Source: Carettochelys insculpta (lineage: Eukaryota; Chordata; Testudines; Carettochelyidae). Taken from it: a stretch of 64,000 nt of DNA. The position numbers and the translations under genes were made by a program. Below, piece after piece: positions 1-9,086 of the stretch; positions within the stretch are counted from its first letter, which is position 1, and each line of letters starts with the position of its first letter. The notes below the pieces were generated by a model. It was given only the letters and a program-made list of their open reading frames with translations, was not told the DNA's origin and ran no database searches. The DNA lies in the NCBI RefSeq assembly GCF_033958435.1, contig NC_134146.1, positions 29,658,501 through 29,722,500 of the forward strand, given 5' to 3'.

Positions 1-405
1 AGTGCATGTAAATGACTGGCGTATCTTCATATTTGCATAATAATTTAGATCAGTGGTCTGTTATATTAACATTTTCTGGGATATAATGTGAGATGCTCAA
101 CAATCTTCTTTTCCAGCAGTTATGGTATGGTAGATCATCTTTCATTCTAGTTACATGGAACTTCCAGTTAACAGAATATTCATTTGTAATGATAATACTG
201 CCGTCTGGCATGCTCCAGAATTGTATGGAACTCATCAGGTTACTGCACACTTCAATGGAGATGGAAAGAGGCACTATTTCTAATGAGAAAGGACCTCAGT
301 CTGCTGTTTACCCAGTGGCAATGGCAGCACATGAGAAGTCTGCTTATAGCGGTGGAGAAGTATTTAATATAGTTCTTATTTTTGTGATCACTAAGGGGAC
401 GCTTA

Positions 406-849
406 GGCTATGGTTACACTAGCAAGTTTTGCCAGCAAAACCCCAGTTTTGTCGACAAAACTCATGGAGTGTGCACACACAAAATGTATTTTGTTGACAG
501 TATCTGGACAAAACACAGCACCTTTGCTGTCAGTGTTCTGCCTCAAAGTTTTGAGGCATGATGCTTTTGTTGACACATTCTGTCAACAAAAAAACTGTCT
601 GTGTGCTCTGGGGGGGGCCTTCTCTCCGCAGAAAGGACATCCAGAACAATGGGCAGCCCTGTCTGCTGTGCTTCCGGGTGCTTGTTTTGTTGGGAGAGCA
701 GCCAGGCAGTCTGGTTGCTTTGTCAACAAATCTGAGTACTCTCCTGACTGGTTTCTGTGTGTGGCCGCACTCTTGCAACAGAAGTTTTGTTGGGAAAACT
801 CTCCTGGTCGTGACTTCTGTTAACAGAGTGCTGTAGTGTAACCATAGCC
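406..849. mobile_element. Harbinger-type MITE, 444 bp, TTA target duplication
   Basis: Ends are GGCTATGGTTACACTAG and its complement CTGTAGTGTAACCATAGCC. TTA flanks both sides (403-405 and 850-852). The body carries repeated TTTTGTYGACAAAA motifs, as in the elements at 45213 and 47441. It has no transposase. Confidence 0.8.
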
Positions 850-1175
850 TTAGAGTTGCTGTTAGAGAGGCAAAAAGACAAAAGTAGCACAAGACTGAGA
901 TTAAATACAAAAGCTTATCATCAGAGAGCCCTAATTAAATAGAATTAGCAACAGAATTATCATCCTGATTAATTAATAGTCTTGATTGTTAAATAAGTAT
1001 AACTAGGTTTAAGACAATTGGTTCTCTGAGAGATACATTCAGGGTACCTACCAACCTGTGTGTAGCATGTGTGTATTTTGGTCTCTGCAGTTGTGTTTAC
1101 TAATTCTATTTATTAAAAATTCGATATGAGGCACATCCTTGAATTCATCAGGTTATGTGTTTTTTTAAACTGCAG

Positions 1176-1547
1176 TGTGACATTAATTTAACATGCCCAT
1201 ATCATGTTGTTTTACCAAGTACTGAATGGAGGAAATGTCCTGTAAAAGATGGGGTGTCTAGCATGGGTTTTTGCGTTTTGTCTTGTCAAGCTTGGAGCAC
1301 CTGACTGTAGTGGAAGAACCCCTGCTCTCTCCCGCCCTGTAGCAAATCTCCTCACATTAACTTACCTGGCCAGTGAATGAATGTGAGCAAGAGACTAGTA
1401 ACTATAACATCAACAAAGCGGTGTTTGTGTGTATGTGGGTTTAGTGCACTATATGCATATGCTAGAATAATGTTACATTATCAATAAATGTGGTGTTTTC
1501 CCTCATCCTCTGGAAGAAGATCCCATGTAATTATTTCAAGTATGACA
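1176..1547 (+). repeat. Probable 5' LTR of a degraded endogenous retrovirus
   Basis: A 372-bp block starting TGTGAC and ending GACA (TG...CA). From about 1222 onward it aligns with 4967-5332. AATAAA at 1483-1488 followed by a TGTGGTGTTTTCC stretch resembles an R/U5 region. Two bases after the end comes TTGGTGGAGAATTG, placed like a primer-binding site but not matched to a tRNA I know. Confidence 0.5.
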
Positions 1548-1618
1548 TTTTGGTGGAGAATTGTGACGGGGGAAGGTATCACAACTAATTTATTCAATAA
1601 TAAAACATTAAAAAGAAA

Positions 1619-1848
1619 GATTGATCACTCAGGTGTATACAAGCCCACCTGTAGAAACCCTGGGTTTGAAAGAAAGATTAGAGTCTTTGCTTCCCCCCTC
1701 ACTTAAGTGTGGGTGCTGAAGGAATTGAAAAGTGATTGATCACTCAGGTGTGCACATGCCCAGCTGTAGAAATTCTGGGCTAGGAAGAAGGATTAGGACT
1801 TGTCCCCAGTGTTGGGATTTTTGTTTTGTTTTGTTTTTTCTGAAAAAA
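1619..1848 (+). repeat. Two-copy tandem duplication, about 115 bp
   Basis: GATTGATCACTCAGGTGT starts at 1619 and again at 1734, each followed by related text through CTGTAGAAA and a GGAAGAAAGATTAG-like stretch. The copies have diverged. It sits just inside the putative 5' LTR. Confidence 0.7.
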
Positions 1849-2300
1849 TGCTAAAAGCAAAAAAAACTTTTTTTCTGAAAAATACCACAAGGTGTTCACA
1901 CAGCCAAGCAGGATAATTTGGGATAAGAGGGCTTTCCCCTTGAAATAATTACTCCAGCTCTACAAATGACTTTTGCTGACCCACCCCTTCATGGTTGAAA
2001 AGGAATGTGCGTGAACAAAGCACGCTTATTATTGCCTCGTGTGAAAGCTCCTTTTGCAATGCTGTGTCTATAAACTGTGTCTGTAAACGAGAACACTTAA
2101 AACACTCGGTTTTTGCAATACTGTGACTACGTGCATGCGATTTTCCAACATTACTTATTTAGATATTAGAGCATAAAAATAAGTAACTTTGAAAAAATCC
2201 TGCAGTGTAGACATAGCTAGATGTAGTACCCAGAGCCACTGAGACCTCATTCTAGGGTGAGTGAAGTATCTGCTCTGCAGCCTTGGCTGAAAGCCAGCTG

Positions 2301-2372
2301 GCCTTTAGCTCATGTGGTAGAGTACAGGGCTTTAGCCCCTGTGATTTCAGATTCTAATCTCTGGTGCCAGCA
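2301..2372 (+). repeat. tRNA-like sequence (tRNA pseudogene or SINE head)
   Basis: TAGCTCATGTGGTAGAG resembles an A box. A CAGGG/CCCTG stem with a 7-base loop sits where an anticodon arm would be, and AGATTCTAATC resembles a B box. Acceptor-stem pairing is poor, so a functional tRNA is unlikely. Confidence 0.35.
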
Positions 2373-2626
2373 ACCCGGGTCTGTTGGCGTTACATAGAGT
2401 TCTTGCTTCTTCCTCACTGGGTGAGGGAGCTAAGGGAAATTGGTTAAGGAGTTATTTCTCCGTATATACCCTCACCCATAAAGTCTCAAGAATTGAGAAG
2501 ATTTAGGATCCCTGTCCCAGCCTGTGAAATGGGTAGAGTACATTGGTATTAAATAACCTTGGCCATAGAATCCGAGATAAGGACAGAACTTAGTAAATAC
2601 AGTCATACTGTGGATTTGTAACACTA

Positions 2627-2756
2627 TTAATGAAGTGCTGTGCTGCACGTGCCTCACTTCATTAAGCTAATTCTCCCCCATGGCAACTTCGAAGTGCTGG
2701 CTCATGTGTAGCTGCAGCTAACCCGCTGATACTTCAAAGTGCCTGGGGAACTTTGA
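2627..2756. mobile_element. Fragment of the palindromic AATGAAGTGCTG MITE family
   Basis: TAATGAAGTGCTGTGCTG, then ACTTCATTAAGCTAATTCTC and ACTTCGAAGTG match the middle of the elements at 14161, 20205 and 26146. Both termini are missing. Confidence 0.65.
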
Positions 2757-2759
2757 AGT

Positions 2760-3043
2760 CCCTGTGCTCCTCAAAATTTTGAATTCTGACGCTATCCTCC
2801 AAAACAGTTGCAACCCCTCCCAGTTTGGTGTCATCTGCAAACTTGGTAAGCATACTCTGTATGCCAATATCTAAATCATTGATGAAGAAATTGAATAGAA
2901 CCGGTCCCAAAACAGACCCCCTGTGGAACCCCACTTGTTACACCCTTCCAGTATGACTGCAAATGATTAGCAACTACTCTCTGAGAATGGTTATCCAGCC
3001 AGTTATGCAGCCACCTTACAGTAGCCCCATCTAAGTTGTATTT
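2760..3043 (-). mobile_element. CR1 LINE fragment (reverse transcriptase part)
   Basis: On the minus strand the translation contains the CR1 reverse-transcriptase segment [17 protein letters not shown] and then the catalytic FADDTKLGG. Upstream codons give a WLHNWL-like stretch usual before it. It is truncated at both ends and abuts the MITE fragment. Confidence 0.85.
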
Positions 3044-3050
3044 GCTTAAT

Positions 3051-3403
3051 TAAAAGAAGTTAACAGAAGAGACCCCTTTTAAACAAATCCTGCATAAATT
3101 TGGGCATAACCCATGGACAGAACAGGCTCTTTCTGATGTCCACACTATTACAGTTCTAGAAGAAAAATTGTCTAAGTCCCTTATAATGCACAAACTTTCC
3201 TCCTCTAGTAAAAGGGAATCAGCTGCAATGTGGCTAGCACAGAAAGAGACTGGTCAGCCGAGAAAGCAGGATCAGGCCCAGCGTAGCAAGCAGGCGCTAG
3301 ACAGAGAAATTGAAAAATAGATTAGGAGCCACTACATTAGAAGGCATAGGAGCAGAACTAAGGGAAAGCAGAGGTACAGGCGCTGGAAATTCAAATCCCT
3401 GGA
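3051..3403 (+). pseudogene. Protein-like frame inside the LTR element (gag-like or other retroelement protein, uncertain)
   Basis: One frame stays open after a TAA near 3048 for about 89 codons, meets a TAG at 3318-3320, and continues to a TGA at 3404-3406. It contains ILHKFGHNPWTEQ and a very basic end (HYIRRHRSRTKGKQRYRR). The basic C-terminus would suit nucleic-acid binding. Position between the two LTR-like blocks suggests a retroelement protein, but I see no diagnostic motif such as a zinc knuckle or protease triad. It is broken by the in-frame stop. Confidence 0.3.
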
Positions 3404-4966
3404 ATGATACGTGGAATGATAATATCTGAACTAATGAAATTTGCTTTTTGATGGATACACAAATAATTTAAAAAAAGTGAATAGTTAACTCTGCAAAGTC
3501 TGGAGATAATTGAGCATGCTAAAAAGAAAAAGTGTATATGAAAAGAATTCTCAGTTTCTTTGCAGCCATTCTAAAGGAAAAATGGGCCTTTTTCCGAAGG
3601 AGTGTCTGTAAATAACCCAGGCAAGGAAACACTGTGATCTAAAACATTTTAACTGTGGGTGCTCAAGTGAAAGTTGCTGAAAGGGTTGAAAAGTTTGAAA
3701 ATTTTCTGTCCCCAATATATAAAAAGGAATGTAATCTATATACAGTTGTGCAAAAATAATTAAATTAGTGCCAGAGATGTTAAGGAAGAGAGAATGTGTG
3801 CATCTTTGTGTGTAAATACATATATAGTGTAAATATGTAAGGTTTTTAGGACCTAACCACCACAGGTAAAACCCTGTTTTGTGGGCTTGTAACTAATTGG
3901 CTTTGTTTTGTTTTTAATAATGCCATTTCAAAGTTGCAAAGATGACAGAATACATTTTTCCAGACATGGGTAACTAGTGTTGCTTGACTTTTTTGATATT
4001 TAGCATTTAATTCCTAAGGGAGTACAATGCTTTATAAAGGTCAATATATTTTTATAGACCAAAGGGTCAGTCAAAATCAGGAGAACGGTGAGAGATTCTG
4101 GATTCTTCTTTTTGTTTTTGGGAATGAAATTAGAAGATAAAGCTGTAATAAGAGTAAATAAGAAAAAGAGGGCAACCGTTCGGAACGCAGTCTTAAGGTG
4201 GCTCTGAGTAATCAAACTGTCACTTTGCTAATAGTACATTAAAACTCTGTGAATATAAAAGAAACAGTTACACCTTACGTAAAAACTGATATGACTAATG
4301 TAAAGTTAAAGAAGGTAAACATGAAGAAATGTGCATTTTCCTGTGACACATGCAATGTATATTGCAAAATGGGTAAAGAAAAAAACTGCAAAGAAAACAT
4401 GCTACTTAATTCAAATCCTTTTAGGTCTCCAAAAAGGAAAGTGTTTTCTTTTTGAGATTTCTGTGTATGAACAGAACATAAAAGTAAAAAGTAATCAGAA
4501 CTCTGGTAAAAGTTCCTTTTATTCCTTTTAAAAACAACACCACCAAAGTTTCTAAGTTGCTAGTAATTTTAAATGTTAAAACAAGCCAGAAAGTGACCAT
4601 AAATGCAAATAACCTAGTTGGCAGTACAAAGGACCTGCAAAATCAAAAATTTCGGATTGTGACACTCCCCCACCTAGATATAGGAAGTTGGGGAAAAAGT
4701 CAAACCTGAGAATAAGAAATTAACCTAAGTAGAATATAAAAATTGTGTATGCATAGTACTAACATCTAAAAACAGATACAAAAGGGGGTCTGCTTTTATG
4801 CCTGATGCCTCTATCTTTAAATTCATCCAAATCCCCAAAATATAATTTTAATTAAAGCCTATGACACCCTAACACAGCTTGGAATAGCACTAGAAAAGAG
4901 GCACCAACATGCACTGAATGACAATGAAAAACAATTTCCAGTTACGTGGGGGCTACATGAGCCTAT

Positions 4967-5332
4967 TGTAACTAATTAAGAGCTGACAGGGCACAGCACA
5001 TAACACTAAATGGAAGAAAGGTGCAATGAAAGATGGGGAGTCTTGCATGGCTCTTTGGGTCTCATCTTATCAAGCTTGGAGTACCAGTCTGGACCTGCAG
5101 AACCCCTGTTCTGCCCCTGCCTCCAAATATTCTAAAATTAATTCACCTGGTGAGTGAATGAATGTGAGCAACAGACTGGTAACTATAACATCAACAAAGC
5201 AGTTTGTGTGTATGTGTGCATATGTGGGTATAGTACACTATGTGCATATGCTAAAGTAATTTTACATTATCAGTAAATGTGGCATTTTGCCTTTTCCCCA
5301 GAAAAAGATCCCATGTTATTATTTCAATTACA
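4967..5332 (+). repeat. Probable 3' LTR of the degraded retrovirus
   Basis: A 366-bp TGTAAC...TTACA block sharing GAATGAATGTGAGCAA, ACTATAACATCAACAAAGC and the TAAATGTGG end region with 1176-1547 in the same order. The polyadenylation motif has decayed to AGTAAA. An 11-base direct repeat CTATTGTAACT overlaps the start (4963-4973) and follows the end (5336-5346). Confidence 0.5.
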
Positions 5333-6140
5333 ATTCTATTGTAACTGATATAAAGTAACAGGATGCAGTATAATATGCAGCATGCATATAATAAATAAGA
5401 AGTAATGAATTAGAACAGTAGTGAATTACAAAAGCAAACGTATTATAGCAGTTGCTTGAATATTTGTCTCTGCTGGTATGCAATTACTTTGGTCAACGAT
5501 TGCCTATTATCAGCACATCTGACTATATTTTAAACAGTGTTTAACCTCTTATGTTTGTCTCATTATTTATGCCTCTGTATGTCTTCCGTATTCTGAATGG
5601 TTGTTACTTTTGTTTAATAAATTACTCTTTCCTCTAATTGTCATGATATACCTGAACATGAAAATCTGTTTATGATGACTGAAGTTTTAATCCCAGCTCT
5701 GAGAAGACATTATATGAATTTACCTGAAACGAAAGGGTTTAGCACTGTGCATTAGTTATTTCTACCATCTCATATGATTGGAATGTATCAGAAAAAAATT
5801 TTGTGAATAACTTATTTCATATACATCATGGATGTGTCATAAATATGAAACTGGCTAAATGTACATGTGACTTTACACATCTTTCATCTTACTCAGATGC
5901 TGATGAAAGATTCAGTATTCAGGAATATCTTCCAAGTTTGCATTTTGTTTACTTAGCTGCATGCACAAAATTGCTTTCTTTTTTTGGAGTCTGTTTTCTT
6001 GATAACCATGATGATGGTTTAAGAGAGAGCCCATTCAATTGTTTCATATATACACGTGGCCTTATTATATCTGTGATATTTTTATTGTATATGTTGTTTG
6101 CCAAGGTTTTCATGGAATATAATTAGGTTATCCAGACACC
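5333..6140. other. AT-rich spacer, nothing recognised
   Basis: The 107-codon frame at 5803-6126 has no recognisable domain and no convincing splice context; I treat it as chance. Confidence 0.5.
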
Positions 6141-7253
6141 CAGTGCATTTTTTCTAGAAAAAAAGGTGGCAGAACTCAAGCCCCAAACCACCCCACACCC
6201 CTGCCCCAAGACCCAACCCCACCCTGGTGGCTTAATTCCCCCCCCGTGCAGGGCCCTAACCATCCTCCATGAGGGGCCCAAGCTGCCTCCCCATCAGCGT
6301 AACTCTCCCCAGGGGGCCCAAGCAGCCCTTCCATGCAGGGCCCAAACAGCCCTGTGCTGGGTTTGAGCTGCCCCCTGGTGGCTTAACTGGCCCTCCGGGG
6401 ACCCAAACCACCCCATGTAGGGCCCAAGCTGCCTCTAGTGGCTTAGTTGCCCTGTGCGTGGCCCAAGCTGCCCAGCCGGCTAGGACCCAAACTGCCCTGC
6501 GTGGGGTCTGCACTGCCCCCCCTGTGGCTTAACTGCCCCTGGGGTAGACCCACACCGCCCCAGCAGTTTAACTGCCCCCCCAGTGGGCCCTGAGTGACCC
6601 CACATGGGGACCAGCCACCCCCAGGCAGCATCCAGACTGCCTAATGTTGGGCCCAAGTCCCCCCAAATACAAGGCCTGAACTGCCACCCCCCCGACACAG
6701 GTCCTGAGCCACCTGTCCCACCTGGGGCCTGAGCCGCCATGCAGCAGGGCCCAGATTGCCCCTTGTGGGAGCTGAGCTGCCCCTCCCCAACAGCTTAACC
6801 GTCTCCCTGCATGCGGTCCAAGCCGTCCCCCTATCCCCTAGCCACTTAATTGCCCCCCCATGTGGGGCTTACTCTGGCCACCCCTGGTGGGACCAGAGCT
6901 GCTTGGTCTGCCCCCCACATGGGGCCCAAGCTGCTACCCTCCCCTCTGCTCAGGGCCAAAGCTGCCCTCCTGCTTCTGGCCTTCCCCAGCCCCCCATTTA
7001 CCCCTGCTCTGGGCCCCCTCAGTCCCTGCTTGCCCCAGCCCACCAGATACCTGAGCAAGGCAGAGGCTGGTAGCAGTGCCCCAGCTGGGCAGCATGATGC
7101 AGACCATCAGTGGCTGTCAGGCAGAGAGGCGACACAGGCTTCTTAAAGGGCCATGTGCAGCTTAGAGCTGCCCAATCATCTTTAAAAAATGGTGGCAGCG
7201 GGGGCGGTGGGGGGGAAGGTGATGAAAAGACATTCCACCGAAAAAAAACTCTG
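6141..7253. mobile_element. hAT-like nonautonomous element expanded by an internal GC-rich minisatellite
   Basis: The left end CAGTGCATTTTTTCTAG and right end AAAAAAAACTCTG form imperfect terminal inverted repeats like the 138-bp element at 25166. Flanking octamers share 5 of 8 bases (CAGACACC and CAGAATTC). The interior, about 6170-7050, is a degenerate tandem array built on GGGCCCAAGCTGCC and GTGGCTTAACTGCCCC, far richer in GC than its surroundings. Long frames here on both strands are by-products of the repeats. Confidence 0.5.
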
Positions 7254-7285
7254 CAGAATTCTATGTCTGGCAAAACATAATACAG

Positions 7286-8087
7286 TTTGAAGCTCTCTAG
7301 TCCAGCAGTCACTGGTCTGGCAACATCCATGGTCCAGCTTGATTTTTAGTTAGCTGGATGTCCTTTTATCATGGGTGTGGCCAAGTTTTCCACTGTCCCA
7401 TAAAGTTTGTTTACAGCAACCAGTTCCAGCTCTCAGTATTCTGTGCTGTTAGTTAGCTTTAATTCACCCCAGTTGTCCTCTAAGAGCCCATTAAGCAAGT
7501 GGTTCACAAACGTTTCAGAAACAAGGCACACTTCAATGACACAAACAATTCCACAGCATACCCACTTTTTCTGGCTGAATCGATTGCTCATAAATGCAGA
7601 GCCACAGCAGGCAGGAGGGGGAATCGATGACTCTGCACCAGCTGGGGACTCAGGCAGCAAGGCTGCCTGATTCCCAGCTGGCACAGGGTTGGTCAATTTC
7701 CCCTTACAGTGGCTGTGCAAAGCAGCGGTGGGAGGGAAATTTGTGATCCTGTGCCAGGTGAAAATCAGGAAGCCTTGTTGCTTGAGCCTCCAGCCAGCCC
7801 AGGGCTGGTGAATTTACCCTCCCCCCAGCTCTTTGCAGAGCCATGCTGGAAAGAAGGGGAATTGACAACCCATGCCAGCTTGGACTCAGGCAGCCTTGCT
7901 GCCTGAGCCCCCAGCTGGCACAAGGCCATCTAGGTGTGCCATGAAGTTTCATCCATTCCCCATCTCCCTTGGCTTTTCAGTGAAAGTGTTGGTAATGTTG
8001 CTAGACAATATTGATCTCCGTGGTTCAGCAAATATTCAGATTCGGCACCAGTCAGGTCCCAAGAGTGCTGGACTAGAGAGGTTCAAT
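7286..8087. mobile_element. Nonautonomous inverted-repeat element with 120-bp internal repeats
   Basis: The left end GAAGCTCTCTAGTCCAGCA and right end TGCTGGACTAGAGAGGTTCAA are inverted copies. The inside has three diverged units of about 120 bp starting near 7613, 7732 and 7852, each with a CAGCTGG and GGCTGCCTGA-like core. No target duplication is clear. Confidence 0.55.
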
Positions 8088-8310
8088 CAGTTGTGTGTAA
8101 TATGATACTGTACCTATTTTTTTAGTTGGAGAAACTTTTATATAAAACTGAGATAATGAGATGTTTATGGGAATGATGATGTATATGAAAAGTACATTCT
8201 GTAGAGTGAAAGGGAGGGCCCTATTTATCCAGATCTGGAGAATCTGGAGGAGCACCAGCCTGTAGGGGGAAAAAGCTCTTGTGCAGTAAATGAAAAACAA
8301 ACAAAAAAAA

Positions 8311-8495
8311 AGGAGGGTGGTGAAGCACTGGAATGTGTTGCCTAGAGAGGTAGTGGATTCTCCATTCCTAAAGTTTTTAAGTCCCAGCTTGTCAAGGTCC
8401 TGGGTGGGGTGACTTAGATGGGGGTTGATCCTGCCTAAAGCACAGGGCTGGACTAGATGACCTCCTGAGGTCCCTTCCAGCCCTTGATTCTATGA
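8311..8495 (+). mobile_element. CR1 LINE 3' end
   Basis: GTGGTGAAGCACTGGAATG, then GACCTCCTGAGGTCCCTTCC and terminal TTCTATGA are the CR1 3' coding end and tail. It matches 37690-37855. It is 5'-truncated at 8310, the usual CR1 form. Confidence 0.92.
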
Positions 8496-9026
8496 AGAAA
8501 AGGTCAGTATAAAATAAATACTGCTGCCCTCATAAAACGCAGGGTTAGTCTGAAATTTTTCACTTGCATGCTGTTGTTCTGAGGGGTAGGATTTTGGACC
8601 TTAGAGTACTGCATATGTTTGTACTTACTTAGTATTTGGAAAACGGTTTAATTAAAATTAAATTAAATTCCCTCATAGAAAACAATAATGAAAGCAAGTT
8701 TTCTTAATAGATTTGGTGGTGTTTTCTTATTCTGTAGACATTGTGTTGCATAAAAGCATTCTGTGCTTGGAAGACCTTATATCAATCCTTTTTTCGCAGA
8801 AGTACAGAGTTTTATAGAGCAGACACACCCTTCTGGTCCCTGAGGATCTTTTGTGTTCAGGCAAAATGAATGTCCCACTGGACTTTTTTGCTTGGCCTCT
8901 GTAATTTCTCATGCTCCTATAGTGTTTCTTATAGAAGTGAAACCACTGTTTGGACCTTAATCTTTACAAAATCATGAGTTGTGCCAAATCATAACAATCT
9001 ATATATTGCTTTTTTCATCTTTATAG
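8496..9026. other. Spacer, nothing recognised
   Basis: No repeat or exon found except the pyrimidine tract before 9027. Confidence 0.4.
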
Positions 9027-9086
9027 GAACCTGTGGATTACAAGCCAGAAGATTTGTCCTATTTAATGCCAATGCTTCAAATGTAG
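9027..9086 (+). CDS. Candidate terminal coding exon of an unidentified + strand gene
   Basis: A strong acceptor (GCTTTTTTCATCTTTATAG) is followed by 19 open codons and a TAG stop. The peptide starts EPVDYKPEDLSYLMP. It lacks a donor consistent with an internal exon, so a last exon is the simplest reading. AATAAA motifs follow at 9163-9168 and 9747-9752 and could end a 3' UTR. No upstream exon of the same gene was identified with confidence. It lies about 9.7 kb before the first coiled-coil exon, so it may belong to the upstream neighbour on the same strand. I do not recognise the peptide, and 19 codons could be open by chance. Confidence 0.35.
   Translation, partial: EPVDYKPEDLSYLMPMLQM

Larger units (their letters stand above)
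1548..4966 (+). mobile_element. Degraded LTR-retroelement interior with nested repeats
   Basis: The interior lies between two related, same-orientation LTR-like blocks. It starts with a PBS-like stretch and contains a 115-bp tandem duplication (from 1619 and 1734) and a protein-like frame at about 3051-3403. Near 4780 a purine run (ACAAAAGGGGG) could be a polypurine tract remnant. A MITE fragment and a CR1 piece are inserted at 2627-3043. No intact gag, pol or env is visible. The two LTRs differ a lot, so the insertion is old. Two unrelated copies of one repeat is the alternative. Confidence 0.4.

Noticed and set aside
151..276. Possible coding exon reading MELPVNRIFICNDN... after a CTTTCATTCTAG acceptor
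   Set aside because: About 41 open codons look protein-like, but the only donor (CAG|GTTACT) is weak, a stop follows, and I know no matching protein. Chance cannot be excluded.
6166..7146. Many Pro/Gly/Ala-rich frames on both strands
   Set aside because: Products of the GC-rich minisatellite.
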